From JAZDFC01 sp043808235 (GTDB taxonomy: Bacteria > Bacteroidota > Ignavibacteria > Ignavibacteriales > Melioribacteraceae): 64,000 bases of DNA. Both the position numbers and the translations under genes were made by a program. Shown here one piece after another: positions 9,476 through 17,882 of this stretch (positions are counted from its first letter, which is position 1; every line of letters begins with the position of its first letter). The DNA is taken from assembly GCA_043808235.1 (NCBI GenBank), contig JAZDFC010000080.1:62001-126000 (forward strand). Direction: 5' to 3'. The notes beneath the pieces are model-generated. The model did not search any database and was not told where the DNA came from. It was given only the letters and a program-made list of their open reading frames with translations.

Positions 9476-10183
9476 ATGCCCGGTGATAATTTTAATCTAT
9501 TTCACACTTTGCTGAAGATCAAATCGTATTTATTGAGTCTTATTGAGGATGCCGAAGCCGGGAAAAGTTTTTTCTATACAGAAGAATACCTAGATAGGTT
9601 CTATCCTGATAAAAAGGAAGAAGTGATAGATTTGCTGCAATTACACGGAATCACATCCGACAGCGAAATTGCATTCGATGATCGGGTTCATTTCAAATTT
9701 CAGAAAATGGTAAAAAAAGTTCAGCCGCATATCGATCTTAAAGACCTTCTGCATAATTTCGAGATTGAACTAGTTGAACCCGGGAAAAAAGAAGATGATC
9801 TCAATCGTATTAAAACCGATAGATCGGAAAGATTACGCCGAATTCTGGAATTACTTTTTAAACTCGCTAAGAATTGGGCTATGCATCAGGAAATCGAAAG
9901 CCGTGTGGAAGATTATTCCAAGCTCGATGAAGAAGAACTAATTCGTCCGGATGAAAAAAGGAATCTTGAACAGCTCGGCAGTTCATCAACGTTATCATTT
10001 AATTTGATCTCAGAGTTGACTACGAATTATATTGAAATGCTTACCGATTATTATTTCCGTTACGGCGGTGATTTGAGTCTTGTTGAATTTTTAGAACACA
10101 TCGATTACATAAAGAAGGAAGTGAAAACCAAGTATATCGATTTATTCAAAAGACACGGATTAGATGAAAGTAAATTGAAGTAA
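9476..10183 (+). CDS. Conserved-looking hypothetical helical protein
   Basis: A 235-residue soluble protein I do not recognise. No signal peptide or membrane segment. It is acidic and mostly helical by composition; it begins MPGDNFNLFHTLLKIKSYLL and contains ERLRRILELLFKLAKNWAMH and NLISELTTNYIEMLTDYYFR. ATG preceded by ACGGAGAGAAA, a good ribosome site. It stands alone between the MuiA-like gene and a bidirectional terminator, so operon context says little. Confidence 0.7.
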   Translation: MPGDNFNLFHTLLKIKSYLLSLIEDAEAGKSFFYTEEYLDRFYPDKKEEVIDLLQLHGITSDSEIAFDDRVHFKFQKMVKKVQPHIDLKDLLHNFEIELVEPGKKEDDLNRIKTDRSERLRRILELLFKLAKNWAMHQEIESRVEDYSKLDEEELIRPDEKRNLEQLGSSSTLSFNLISELTTNYIEMLTDYYFRYGGDLSLVEFLEHIDYIKKEVKTKYIDLFKRHGLDESKLK

Positions 10184-10211
10184 CATCAGTTTTACAGAAA
10201 ATTCAAAATTG

Positions 10212-10238
10212 AAAAGGGAGACAATGGTTCTCCCTTTT
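10212..10238. terminator. Bidirectional rho-independent terminator
   Basis: Perfect 10-bp arms AAAAGGGAGA (10212-10221) and TCTCCCTTTT (10229-10238) with a seven-base loop. T-runs on both sides serve the rightward hypothetical gene and the leftward YeaQ-like gene, whose stop codon overlaps the second arm. Confidence 0.88.
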
Positions 10239-10522
10239 TATTTGTTCTCGCGCCGTTTACGCGATAGTGAACCGACTACTAAAGAAAAAATTGTTGAGCC
10301 CACAATCGCCCAGATAATCGGAAATGATTTTCCGCCGACTTGAATAGTCCAAAATTCAGGTAAGTTAAATTCCTTGGCCATCCACTGACCAATGAGCGCA
10401 CCGATAAATCCAACGATTATTGAAATGATGCATCCGCCCAACGAGTAACCTGAAATGCTTTGTCCGATTCCTCCGCAGATTGCGGCAATAACTAACAAAA
10501 TTAAAAAGCTGCCAAGACCCAT
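10238..10522 (-). CDS. GlsB/YeaQ/YmgE-family membrane protein
   Basis: A 94-residue inner-membrane protein of the transglycosylase-associated / YeaQ stress family: three hydrophobic helices (FLILLVIAAICGGIGQSISG, CIISIIVGFIGALIGQWMA, PIIWAIVGSTIFSLVVGSL) and a basic tail RKRRENK. The family motif of glycines in helices one and two (GGIG, GFIGALIG) is clear. The frame is open to 10549, but ATG 10522 has GAGG five to six bases upstream and fits the family length. Usually induced by envelope stress; exact role unknown. Confidence 0.87.
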   Translation of the reverse strand: MGLGSFLILLVIAAICGGIGQSISGYSLGGCIISIIVGFIGALIGQWMAKEFNLPEFWTIQVGGKSFPIIWAIVGSTIFSLVVGSLSRKRRENK

Positions 10523-10660
10523 CGAAACCTCAAAATAATTTTTACACACGTAAAATATATTAAATCATTTTCCTATTTTTGAATGAATAAAATTATACCG
10601 GTGTTATTTGTATGTGTCGCTGTTCAGTTGTAATTTGTTTTTTGTCATTTGGAATTTAAC

Positions 10661-10712
10661 CATGGGGCTATAGCTCAGTTGGGAGAGCGGTTCGTTCGCA
10701 ACGAACAGGCCA
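10661..10712 (+). pseudogene. Truncated tRNA-Ala(CGC), left attachment site (attL)
   Basis: 52 bp identical to 19017-19068. It contains tRNA positions 1-49 (acceptor 5' strand GGGGCTA, D-arm, anticodon arm with loop TTCGCAA) and then stops matching: TATGCG here, GGGGTT in the intact gene. The T-arm and acceptor 3' strand are missing, so it cannot make a tRNA. It marks the left boundary of the integrated element whose recombinase gene starts 100 bp to the right. Confidence 0.92.
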
Positions 10713-10759
10713 TATGCGAAATCCTTAAAAATTCTCACCATTTTTGATAACTGATAAGC

Positions 10760-10780
10760 AAATTGTTCAGTAGAAAGTCA
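10760..10780 (+). repeat. Left arm-type repeat of the integrated element
   Basis: AAATTGTTCAGTAGAAAGTC here resembles AAATTGTACAGTAAAATGAG followed by TCA near the other att site (18964-18985). Similar sequences beside both ends suggest recombinase or excisionase binding sites. Confidence 0.5.
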
Positions 10781-10812
10781 CTTTTTCCACTCTAAGAACA
10801 GAGGAGGTTATC

Positions 10813-11832
10813 ATGTTCCTGTTCAAAAGAGGTTCAATTTATTATCTGGATTATCTTAGTGAGGCTGAAGGGAAAATCAAAAGAGTTTCTACAAAGAAGA
10901 AAACTAAGACTGAGGCAAATTTATTTCTTCAATCATTCAAAGAAAAGCTAACAGAGGGGAGTAAAAAGAAAAGCATTTCGATTGCCGATTTTAGGGCTGA
11001 ATATCTGAATCATATCAAAGATAAACTCTCTCCAAATTATTACCGAATAATAGAAATCTCATTTAAGCAGTTCATCGATTATTCCGGTGATGTAAATCTT
11101 CGCAATATTTCAATAACTATTTCAGATAAGTTTATTTCGAATACTTTCAAAAGGACGAAGGAAGGGGCAAGAACATATTTTATTGCTCTTAGGAGTGCCT
11201 TTAATAAGGCTATGGAATGGAATTATATCGAATCAAATCCTTTTAGCAAAATTAGACTGCCAAAGTTACCCGAAAGAGAAAACCTTTTTATTTCACCCGA
11301 ACAATTCGACATAATAATCAATAATGAATCCGATGCAATCTTGACCGACATTTATACTTTTGGATATAATACCGGAATGCGAATCGGGGAAATTACCAAT
11401 TGCCGATTATCATGGATAAACTTATTTGACAGAGTTATAACGGTGAAGAACGAAGAAACATTCACTACTAAATCCCGAAAGGTTCGAACAGTACCGATAA
11501 ATGACAAAGTTTATGAAGTTGTGATAAAATACCTTCCTCAGATAATTAAAATCGGTGATGACAGATGTTTATTCAATAAGAACGGATTCAAATTAAATAC
11601 GGATTACATCAGCAAGAAATTCAAAACGGCTGTTAGGAAATCATACGGGAAGGATTGCAAATATCACTTCCACAATTTGCGGGGAAGTTTCGGAAGTGAA
11701 CTCATTCGAAAGGGTGTTTCAGCGTTTTATGTTATGAAACTTCTCGGACATAGTTCTTTATCCGTAACAGAAAAGAATTATCTATCCTTACAGATAGATG
11801 ATTTGAAAAAAGCCGTCAATCTTTTGGATTGA
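10813..11832 (+). CDS. Tyrosine recombinase (integrase) of the element
   Basis: A phage-type site-specific recombinase of 339 residues that should integrate and excise the element at the tRNA-Ala(CGC) site. N-terminal arm/SAM-like region residues 1-150; catalytic domain after 160. Catalytic residues seen: Arg190 in TGMRIGE, His287 and Arg290 in HNLRGS, His313 in LLGHSS, nucleophile Tyr323 in EKNYLSL. GAGGAGG ribosome site before ATG 10813. It starts 100 bp inside the left att repeat and reads away from it, the usual layout for tRNA-targeting islands. Confidence 0.93.
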   Translation: MFLFKRGSIYYLDYLSEAEGKIKRVSTKKKTKTEANLFLQSFKEKLTEGSKKKSISIADFRAEYLNHIKDKLSPNYYRIIEISFKQFIDYSGDVNLRNISITISDKFISNTFKRTKEGARTYFIALRSAFNKAMEWNYIESNPFSKIRLPKLPERENLFISPEQFDIIINNESDAILTDIYTFGYNTGMRIGEITNCRLSWINLFDRVITVKNEETFTTKSRKVRTVPINDKVYEVVIKYLPQIIKIGDDRCLFNKNGFKLNTDYISKKFKTAVRKSYGKDCKYHFHNLRGSFGSELIRKGVSAFYVMKLLGHSSLSVTEKNYLSLQIDDLKKAVNLLD

Positions 11833-12104
11833 AAGACGGATACCATAACAACTAAACGAAGCACAGTTAGAAATCGGAGGGCGGTGTTTTAATGGAAGTT
11901 TTCAACGGCTTTGAAGGGTACAGGGGCGGAATTGACCGGGTGCGGGTTTGATGTGGAAAGCTGACGGAGATTCTAACAATATTTTTTAAGCTAATAGGAT
12001 AGCATGGTGTTTGGAGTAAGACCAATTTTTGGTTAATTTAATACTGACAGGTACAAACTCAATATAAAATGCATATTTGAATATTTTCATAGGGAAAAAT
12101 TTAT
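11833..12104. other. Intergenic region after the integrase
   Basis: 272 bp. The part 11860-11965 is visibly more G-rich than the flanks and contains only a 19-codon frame (ATG 11892, TGA ending 11951) behind CGGAGG. The rest is AT-rich and probably holds the promoter of the T9SS cargo gene. I see no clear terminator for the integrase. Confidence 0.4.
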
Positions 12105-14267
12105 ATGAAAAGAATATTTTACTATGAGCTTTGTCTGACTTTTATAATACTTATTTATTTACTCGATTATCAATTCTTATATTGCCAAACACAATACTCT
12201 GGAGCAACTTTTTCCTTACCATCAGATAATCCTGGAGTTACTACTAATATCATTTCTATTAATGATGTTGGGACAATTTTGGATATTGATGTTATTGTAA
12301 ATTTTTCTGGAAGTAATTCAAATCATTTAAGAAATGTTTCCTTTTATATCATATCTCCATCTAATTCAAGAGTGTTATTGGCTCATGGGATTGATGTATC
12401 GTTTGGCTCTTTAGCAGGTATCGATATGACAAATACCAGGTTTAATGACGAAGCAGCCTCGTCAATAACAAATGGGACTTCACCTTATGTTGGAAATTAT
12501 AGACCCATTGGTTCATTATCTATGCTTGATAATGAATCAATGAACGGTAATTGGGAGCTGGCAGTATATAATAATACTAACTGGACGGCGACATGTTCAT
12601 ATTCTTTGGTAATTACAAGTGATATTTCTACACCATCAGAACCAGTTGATTATGGTACTGAATTTCAAAGCTCAGCTTTTATTATCCCAAGTAATAATCC
12701 TGGAACTACGGTTAATTCAATTATTATTGGGAATAATGAAACAATTAATGAAGTCAATGTTCGAGTTACATTTGATGCAACATCACCAGGTGCTGTAAAT
12801 TTGGTTCGAAATATTACTCTTACTCTTGAATCACCAAGTGGGAACACAGTATTATTAGGGAAAGGCATAGATGTTACAAACGGTTTTCTTCACGGTTCTG
12901 CTTTATATAAAATGATATTTGACGATGATTTAGGTGTTCCTCAGAGTGTTTCTTCAGTCCCTGCATACAGCGAAATATATAAACCTATTGAATTTCTATC
13001 TGCTTTTAATGGTGAAAATTGTAATGGAACATGGAATTTATATGTTTACAATCAAGAAAATTATTCTGCTATTGCATCATGGTCTTTATATCTGAATCCC
13101 GAACAAGTTCCAGTTGAGGAAGAACCTTGCCCTGGTTTACCGACAGTTATTTATGAAGGGAAAGTTTATAACACTGTGTTGATAGGAAGTCAATGTTGGT
13201 TAAAAGAAAACCTTGATGTCGGGACAATGATATTAGGAAATCAAGATGCAACTAATGATGGGACAATTCAAAAGTACTGTTATGACAACAATCCAATTAA
13301 TTGCAGTGTTTACGGTGGACTTTACCAATGGAACGAAGCGATGCAATATGATAATGATGAAGGTTCACGAGGTATTTGTCCACCAGGGTGGCACATTCCG
13401 ACAAACTCCGAATATGAATCCCTATCTATGGCTGTAAATAATGATGGTAATGCATTAAAAGCCGTTGGACAAGGAACGGGAAGTGGTGCCGGTACAAACG
13501 AAAGCTGTTTTTCCGCATTATTGGCGGGCCGTCGTTACTACGATAGTAATTTCGACCTTTTAGGATACGATGCTTACTTTTGGAGTTCTACGGAGGACGC
13601 AAGTCACGCATACTCCGTGGACTTGCACTACAATAGTAGTGGTGTTTATTTCTTCATCGGCCTCAAGAGTCAAGGATTTAGTGTTAGATGTATTTATGAT
13701 TTCATAGTACCTGTAGAATTAGAGAATTTTAGAATTGAAATAAATGGGAATGGTATTAATTTAAAATGGACTACAGCAACCGAAACAAACAACAGAGGAT
13801 TTGAAATTGAACGGAGTAATGATTCCCAAGATTTCTATAAGATTGGTTTTGTTAATGGTGCGGGAACAACAACAGAAAAAAATACTTATCTATTTTGTGA
13901 TGAAAATCCTAACAACGGAATTTCTTATTACCGCTTGAAACAAATTGATTATGATGGTTCATTCGAGTATAGCAAGACAATTGAAGTAAATTTTGAAAAA
14001 CAGTTAGACTTTTCCCTATCACAGAATTATCCGAATCCTTTTAATCCAAGTACAAAAATAAAATACTCAATACCGGAGAAATGTTTTATAAGTCTTAAAA
14101 TATTTGATGTACTTGGGAATGAGATTCAAACATTAGCAAATGAAAAAAAAGAAGCCGGAAATTATGAGATTGAATTTGATGGGAGTGAATTTCCTTCGGG
14201 TGTTTACTTCATTAAATTAAATGCGAATCAGAATAATATGTTTAAAAAGATGTTGTTATTAAAATGA
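12105..14267 (+). CDS. Element cargo: T9SS-secreted P-domain/FISUMP protein
   Basis: A 720-residue exported protein. Signal peptide 1-28. Two tandem proprotein-convertase P-like beta domains follow (about 30-170, ending NGNWELAVYNNTNWTATCSY; about 187-335, ending NGTWNLYVYNQENYSAIASW). Then comes a Fibrobacter-succinogenes-major-paralog (FISUMP, C-type-lectin-like) domain at 345-530 (VYNTVLIGSQCWLKENLDVG, GICPPGWHIPTNSEY, FWSSTED, GFSVRCI), a fibronectin-like linker, and a T9SS sorting domain from about 635 (LSQNYPNPFNPSTKIKYSIP) to the C-terminus. It is likely displayed on or released from the cell surface for adhesion or recognition. The end of the FISUMP domain has unusual codon runs (see findings). 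It is followed after 7 bp by a lipoprotein gene. Confidence 0.87.
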   Translation: MKRIFYYELCLTFIILIYLLDYQFLYCQTQYSGATFSLPSDNPGVTTNIISINDVGTILDIDVIVNFSGSNSNHLRNVSFYIISPSNSRVLLAHGIDVSFGSLAGIDMTNTRFNDEAASSITNGTSPYVGNYRPIGSLSMLDNESMNGNWELAVYNNTNWTATCSYSLVITSDISTPSEPVDYGTEFQSSAFIIPSNNPGTTVNSIIIGNNETINEVNVRVTFDATSPGAVNLVRNITLTLESPSGNTVLLGKGIDVTNGFLHGSALYKMIFDDDLGVPQSVSSVPAYSEIYKPIEFLSAFNGENCNGTWNLYVYNQENYSAIASWSLYLNPEQVPVEEEPCPGLPTVIYEGKVYNTVLIGSQCWLKENLDVGTMILGNQDATNDGTIQKYCYDNNPINCSVYGGLYQWNEAMQYDNDEGSRGICPPGWHIPTNSEYESLSMAVNNDGNALKAVGQGTGSGAGTNESCFSALLAGRRYYDSNFDLLGYDAYFWSSTEDASHAYSVDLHYNSSGVYFFIGLKSQGFSVRCIYDFIVPVELENFRIEINGNGINLKWTTATETNNRGFEIERSNDSQDFYKIGFVNGAGTTTEKNTYLFCDENPNNGISYYRLKQIDYDGSFEYSKTIEVNFEKQLDFSLSQNYPNPFNPSTKIKYSIPEKCFISLKIFDVLGNEIQTLANEKKEAGNYEIEFDGSEFPSGVYFIKLNANQNNMFKKMLLLK

Positions 14268-14274
14268 GGTACAT

Positions 14275-15210
14275 ATGAATTGCGAAAAACTAATAATTGT
14301 GTTTTTCTTAATTGTGTTAATCAATGCGTGCAAAAATGATACTACCGAACCATCTAACTCTGATAAGCCAACAATATCAATAGTGTCCTTAACGAATGGA
14401 GCAACTGTAATCGATACGGCATTGATTCAACTTGACGCCAAAGATGATAAAGGTATTGTTCAGGTTGATATTTATATCGATAATCAGTTGAAGAAAACAA
14501 TCACCGTACCGCCTTTTAAATGGACTTTTGAAGGATACGAGTACCCAGATAATTCGAACCATTCAATTTATGCCAAAGTGTATGATGGTGATGAAAATAT
14601 TTCCAGTTCTACTGTTCTTAATTTCCATTTAGATAGACTTAGACCTGATAATTTTTCCGCTGAGTTTATAAATGATACAACGGCACAATTTGAATGGAGT
14701 GATGTTTCGCATTTAGAGGATGGTTTCGAAATTGAGCAAAGTACGGATGGGCAAACCTTTGAATTAATTAAAACTGTATCTGCAAACGTTGAAACAGTTG
14801 AAATAGAGGGTAATTTCTTAGAAGCAGTTGACTATTATTTTAGAATCAGAGCAATTAAAGGGACTCAAAAAAGTATTTACTCAAATGTTGTTGGGACTTC
14901 ACTAACAAGTATTCCGCCCGTTTTTACCATATCAACTATTTCTACAGACCCCATGTTTGCTTTCGCATTCTATTGTACAATGGATGTAAAATTATTCAGT
15001 TATGAAGTATTTAATCCTTTAAATCAATCATACGGTCTTATGTTTTGTAACAATTACCTACTTTTAGTTGGACAAGCATATACGGATGATATCACTTTCC
15101 CAAAATTAAGTGGTACTTGGCAAGTTAGATTTAAGGGAACGAAGATTAATGGTGGAGTGTCATTTGATGTAATTGCTACGATACAAATAGCTGCTTTAAT
15201 TGAAAATTAG
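14275..15210 (+). CDS. Lipoprotein with Ig-like and fibronectin-type domains
   Basis: A 311-residue predicted lipoprotein: signal peptide with lipobox LINAC, Cys19 as the lipidation site, followed by KNDTTEPS. Residues about 32-115 look like a bacterial Ig-like domain (PTISIVSLTNGATVIDTALI, DDKGIVQVDIYIDNQL), and 120-210 like fibronectin type III (FEWSDVSHLEDGFEIEQS, YYFRIRAIKGTQKSIYSNVV). The remaining 100 residues are unassigned. It starts 7 bp after the T9SS cargo gene, so the two form one transcription unit within the mobile element. Surface-exposed partner role is inferred. Confidence 0.75.
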   Translation: MNCEKLIIVFFLIVLINACKNDTTEPSNSDKPTISIVSLTNGATVIDTALIQLDAKDDKGIVQVDIYIDNQLKKTITVPPFKWTFEGYEYPDNSNHSIYAKVYDGDENISSSTVLNFHLDRLRPDNFSAEFINDTTAQFEWSDVSHLEDGFEIEQSTDGQTFELIKTVSANVETVEIEGNFLEAVDYYFRIRAIKGTQKSIYSNVVGTSLTSIPPVFTISTISTDPMFAFAFYCTMDVKLFSYEVFNPLNQSYGLMFCNNYLLLVGQAYTDDITFPKLSGTWQVRFKGTKINGGVSFDVIATIQIAALIEN

Positions 15211-15235
15211 AAAAAATGTTCACAATGATTATCAT

Positions 15236-15319
15236 TCGGGAATTTACTGCATTAAACTAAATGCGAATCAAAAAAGTATTGTAAAAAAAGATGTTGTTGT
15301 CCAGATGAGAAATATATGA
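15236..15319 (+). pseudogene. Decayed copy of a T9SS sorting-domain tail
   Basis: This short stretch reads SGIYCIKLNANQKSIVKK then DVVVQMRNI and a stop, clearly related to the end of the cargo protein at 12105 (SGVYFIKLNANQNNMFKK, MLLLK). The DNA is alignable base for base, including the following ATG context. No upstream gene body is attached. It is the 3' scar of a duplicated T9SS gene. Confidence 0.7.
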
Positions 15320-15519
15320 AAGACCTAAAAAATCTTTACTTGGGGATACCCATAAGTGAGGAAGGACTTCCTGAGAAGTTCACATTATTAATAAAATATG
15401 AAAAATTAATTAATGTAGATGATGACTACTACATTAAAAAAGATATTTATAGGTTGGATGATGAAACCGGCAAACTAACAAATAGAATTGTTTTTGGTGA
15501 TGGATTTATTGATAGGTAG
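15316..15519 (+). CDS. Small hypothetical protein (67 aa) of the element
   Basis: 67 residues, acidic, soluble: begins MKDLKNLYLGIPISEEGLPE and ends NRIVFGDGFIDR. No family recognised. Its ATG overlaps the stop of the decayed sorting-domain tail, and it precedes another hypothetical gene by 18 bp. Real expression is plausible from the clean, ungapped frame but unproven. Confidence 0.5.
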   Translation: MKDLKNLYLGIPISEEGLPEKFTLLIKYEKLINVDDDYYIKKDIYRLDDETGKLTNRIVFGDGFIDR

Positions 15520-15537
15520 GATGTACGCAAAGGTAAA

Positions 15538-16035
15538 GTGCCCGATAAATTAGATAAATTAAAAAAAGCAAATGATAAAGAATTTCGAAGATTATTACAC
15601 CGTATAGATGAAATAAATAATAGTATGAAAATTATCCCGGAGACTGAGGGTCATAAAATGTACCGCAATTATCTTGGAGAGGTTTATCTAAAATTTTTTA
15701 AATGGTATAAAACCAATAATTATGATTTACCTTCCATAAAATCTTTACTTGAAAGTGTAAAACCGGATATTTCAAAAAAAAGTGAAATAATAAATTTGAA
15801 ATCTAACTTACCTTCTACTCAAGTTACCAAAAGACTGAATCTTTCGCCTAACAAAAACGAAATTCTTAATTCAAAAATAGTAAATGAAGTTAATGATTTT
15901 ACTGACGCAGGAAAAGGTTCTCAGGAAAAGGCATATACCGAGCTTAGTAAAAAATCCCCAAAATTATTTGGCTACCAACTAACACCTAAACAAATTGAAG
16001 GGCGTTATTCTCGAAATAAAAAAAAGCACTTCTAA
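15538..16035 (+). CDS. Hypothetical helical protein (165 aa) of the element
   Basis: GTG start with AAAGGTAAA upstream; 165 residues, highly charged, lysine- and asparagine-rich, mostly helical. A first segment (PDKLDKLKKANDKEFRRLLH) is followed by a flexible middle and a basic end (YSRNKKKHF). No membrane segments or signal peptide. Not recognised; the basic C-terminus would suit nucleic-acid or membrane contact, which is speculation. Confidence 0.55.
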   Translation: MPDKLDKLKKANDKEFRRLLHRIDEINNSMKIIPETEGHKMYRNYLGEVYLKFFKWYKTNNYDLPSIKSLLESVKPDISKKSEIINLKSNLPSTQVTKRLNLSPNKNEILNSKIVNEVNDFTDAGKGSQEKAYTELSKKSPKLFGYQLTPKQIEGRYSRNKKKHF

Positions 16036-16090
16036 AATTCCATTCAATTTTCTCACGTATCCACCACGTAAACCACCCTTAATTTTACTC

Positions 16091-16231
16091 AGCGAAGGAT
16101 ATAAAAGTCCTTCTAAAATATTTTGAGAATATTTTTATTCTCTCGGAATAGCCGGTTGTCCTTCGCTAAAAGACTTTCCGGCTTTTCTGTTTTATGGGAA
16201 TAAAAAAAGGCAAGTGGTAAGAACACTCGCC
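16091..16231 (+). promoter_or_regulatory. Structured leader/attenuator-like region
   Basis: Three nested inverted repeats lie before the gene at 16253. AGCGAAGGA (16091-16099) pairs with TCCTTCGCT (16159-16167). The latter sits in the loop of AGCCGG (16150-16155) / CCGGCT (16178-16183), which is followed by TTTTCTGTTTT as in a terminator. GGCAAGTG (16209-16216) pairs with CACTCGCC (16224-16231, one mismatch) just before the ribosome site. Alternative pairings of this sort could form an attenuator or an origin-associated structure. Confidence 0.5.
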
Positions 16232-16252
16232 TAAACTCCATAGGAGCAAAAA

Positions 16253-16681
16253 ATGATACACACCAAATGTAACAAACAAATCGTATTACTTGCAACAAAG
16301 TACCCTCATATTTTTAATGTTCAGCTAAATCTTGAACATCAAACCCGATTCATCGGTAAAATCGATACTTCGGGGGATGGTACTTTTATTACAAATCGGT
16401 TAGAAAAACATTTATTCAGAAAGTTCAATGCACTTGGACTTAATTATGCTTTGCTGGCTGATGAGTCAATCAAGTTTCACCAGATTGCTATTTCCTTCAA
16501 CGGTAAAAAACTCTACTCAACAAGAGACTATTATTTGAAAAAAGGAAAAGCGTTCCAATTCTCGAATAAGTCGTTCGAGTTACAGCTATTTGTACCGATT
16601 GACGAATTGAATCTTGGTTCTGTTAAAAGGTTCGAGCAATCGAACGGACATCAGGAAGAACTATTTAGTCATGTTGCATAG
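16253..16681 (+). CDS. Hypothetical protein (142 aa) of the element
   Basis: 142 residues, no membrane segments, begins MIHTKCNKQIVLLATKYPHI. It has a strand-rich middle (FNVQLNLEHQTRFIGKIDTS) and ends EQSNGHQEELFSHVA. Strong ribosome site TAGGAGCAAAAA. It directly precedes the polymerase-like gene by 8 bp and follows a structured leader, so it is probably the first gene of the element's replication operon. No family recognised. Confidence 0.65.
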   Translation: MIHTKCNKQIVLLATKYPHIFNVQLNLEHQTRFIGKIDTSGDGTFITNRLEKHLFRKFNALGLNYALLADESIKFHQIAISFNGKKLYSTRDYYLKKGKAFQFSNKSFELQLFVPIDELNLGSVKRFEQSNGHQEELFSHVA

Positions 16682-16689
16682 AGGGATTT

Positions 16690-17871
16690 ATGAAAGGATA
16701 CATTCCTTCCAACTTATACCTGGGCGCTTCGCGGCGCTCAGATAAATATTCCTACATTATAACGCTGATTTATTACGGCAGAATTTTTAACAAAGAGCTT
16801 GAGAGTGATTCTTTTATCCCTCTGAATGGAAAAATTTTACTTCGATTGTTAGGCGGAAGATATAAAGCATTTATTAATTATTTGCTCAATCAAAATATTT
16901 TAGAAACGGACGGCAGATATATTATCGGTGAAAAATCAAAAGGGTATAGATTAACAAAACAATTCCGGGAACAAAAATCTAAGGAAGTAACCATAAAAGA
17001 TGAAAAGTTGTTATCAAAAATATCCATGTTTAAAGAGATGCAAAAAAAGCAGATTAAATTAGACCACCATTTTTATCTTTACAATTGCCTGCAAGATGTT
17101 ACTATCCAATATGACGAAGCAAAGTATTTCATCGAAAGGAATGTAACCGATTGCTGTCAATACGTAAGTTATAATATTTCCGTTGATATGATAGAATCAA
17201 AATCATTTTTCTTTACAGTTGATTCAACAGCCGGAAGGGTTCATAATAACATCACAAATTTATCGAGAGATTTGAGACCGTTTTTAAGATGGAATGATAA
17301 AGGATTAGTTGAAATAGACATTGCTAACAGTCAACCATTTCTATTCAATATTCTTATAGATACCTATTACAAATCTATGTCAGTATCAAACAGTGATATA
17401 AATCTCTCTTATGGTAACCAAAACATTGAGAAAATGAACGATATTCAAAGGTATCGCTATTTGACATCGAACGGAATATTCTATGAATATTTAATGGATA
17501 AAATGGAAGTGAAAGAAGACCGTCAAGAATTTAAAATCAGATTTTTTTCGAAAATATTTTTCAGTAAAGATAATTCCGGTTATGTTACCGATGAACGAAG
17601 ACAGTTCAAAAAACTATTCCCGTATGTTTCGGAAATTGTATCGTACTACAAGAAAAACGATTATCGGAAATTGGCAATAAGTCTTCAAAGAGCGGAAGCG
17701 GAAATTATAATAAACAAAGTAGTTCCCAAATTAGCGGAAAAAGGAATTTATGTTCTAACAATCCATGATTCGATATTGACAACAACTGAGAATGTAAAGT
17801 TAGTTGAGCAAACTATCAAAGAAGAATTCAAAAACAATTACAATTTATATCCAACAATCAAAATAAAATAA
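16690..17871 (+). CDS. Family-A DNA-polymerase-like protein of the element
   Basis: 393 residues. The second half carries a pattern like the palm of family A (Pol I/T7) polymerases. GRVHNNITNLSRDLRPFL (182-199) matches the GRIH..-R-F approach to motif A, with LVEIDIANSQPFLF holding candidate Asp210. DRQEFKIRFFSKIFF (277-291) resembles motif B, with Arg278 and Lys282. LQRAEAEIIINKVVPKLAEK then TIHDSI gives a motif C with Asp360 (HDS instead of HDE). The protein is much shorter than Pol I and has no visible exonuclease domain. The N-terminal 130 residues include a winged-helix-like portion (LRLLGGRYKAFINYLLNQNI). Likely a replication protein for the excised element; this is inferred from motifs, not from a known named family. 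Confidence 0.6.
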   Translation: MKGYIPSNLYLGASRRSDKYSYIITLIYYGRIFNKELESDSFIPLNGKILLRLLGGRYKAFINYLLNQNILETDGRYIIGEKSKGYRLTKQFREQKSKEVTIKDEKLLSKISMFKEMQKKQIKLDHHFYLYNCLQDVTIQYDEAKYFIERNVTDCCQYVSYNISVDMIESKSFFFTVDSTAGRVHNNITNLSRDLRPFLRWNDKGLVEIDIANSQPFLFNILIDTYYKSMSVSNSDINLSYGNQNIEKMNDIQRYRYLTSNGIFYEYLMDKMEVKEDRQEFKIRFFSKIFFSKDNSGYVTDERRQFKKLFPYVSEIVSYYKKNDYRKLAISLQRAEAEIIINKVVPKLAEKGIYVLTIHDSILTTTENVKLVEQTIKEEFKNNYNLYPTIKIK

Positions 17872-17882
17872 TGGAGGCACAA

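Noticed and set aside
10661..10735. Reading the left fragment as a working tRNA-Ala gene
   Set aside because: T-arm and acceptor 3' strand are absent and the bases after position 49 do not fold into a cloverleaf.
11892..11951. 19-codon frame with a possible ribosome site after the integrase
   Set aside because: No evidence beyond start/stop; probably chance in a G-rich patch.
16690..17871. Reverse transcriptase identity for the polymerase-like protein
   Set aside because: No YxDD motif; the visible HDS and GRVH patterns fit family A polymerases better.
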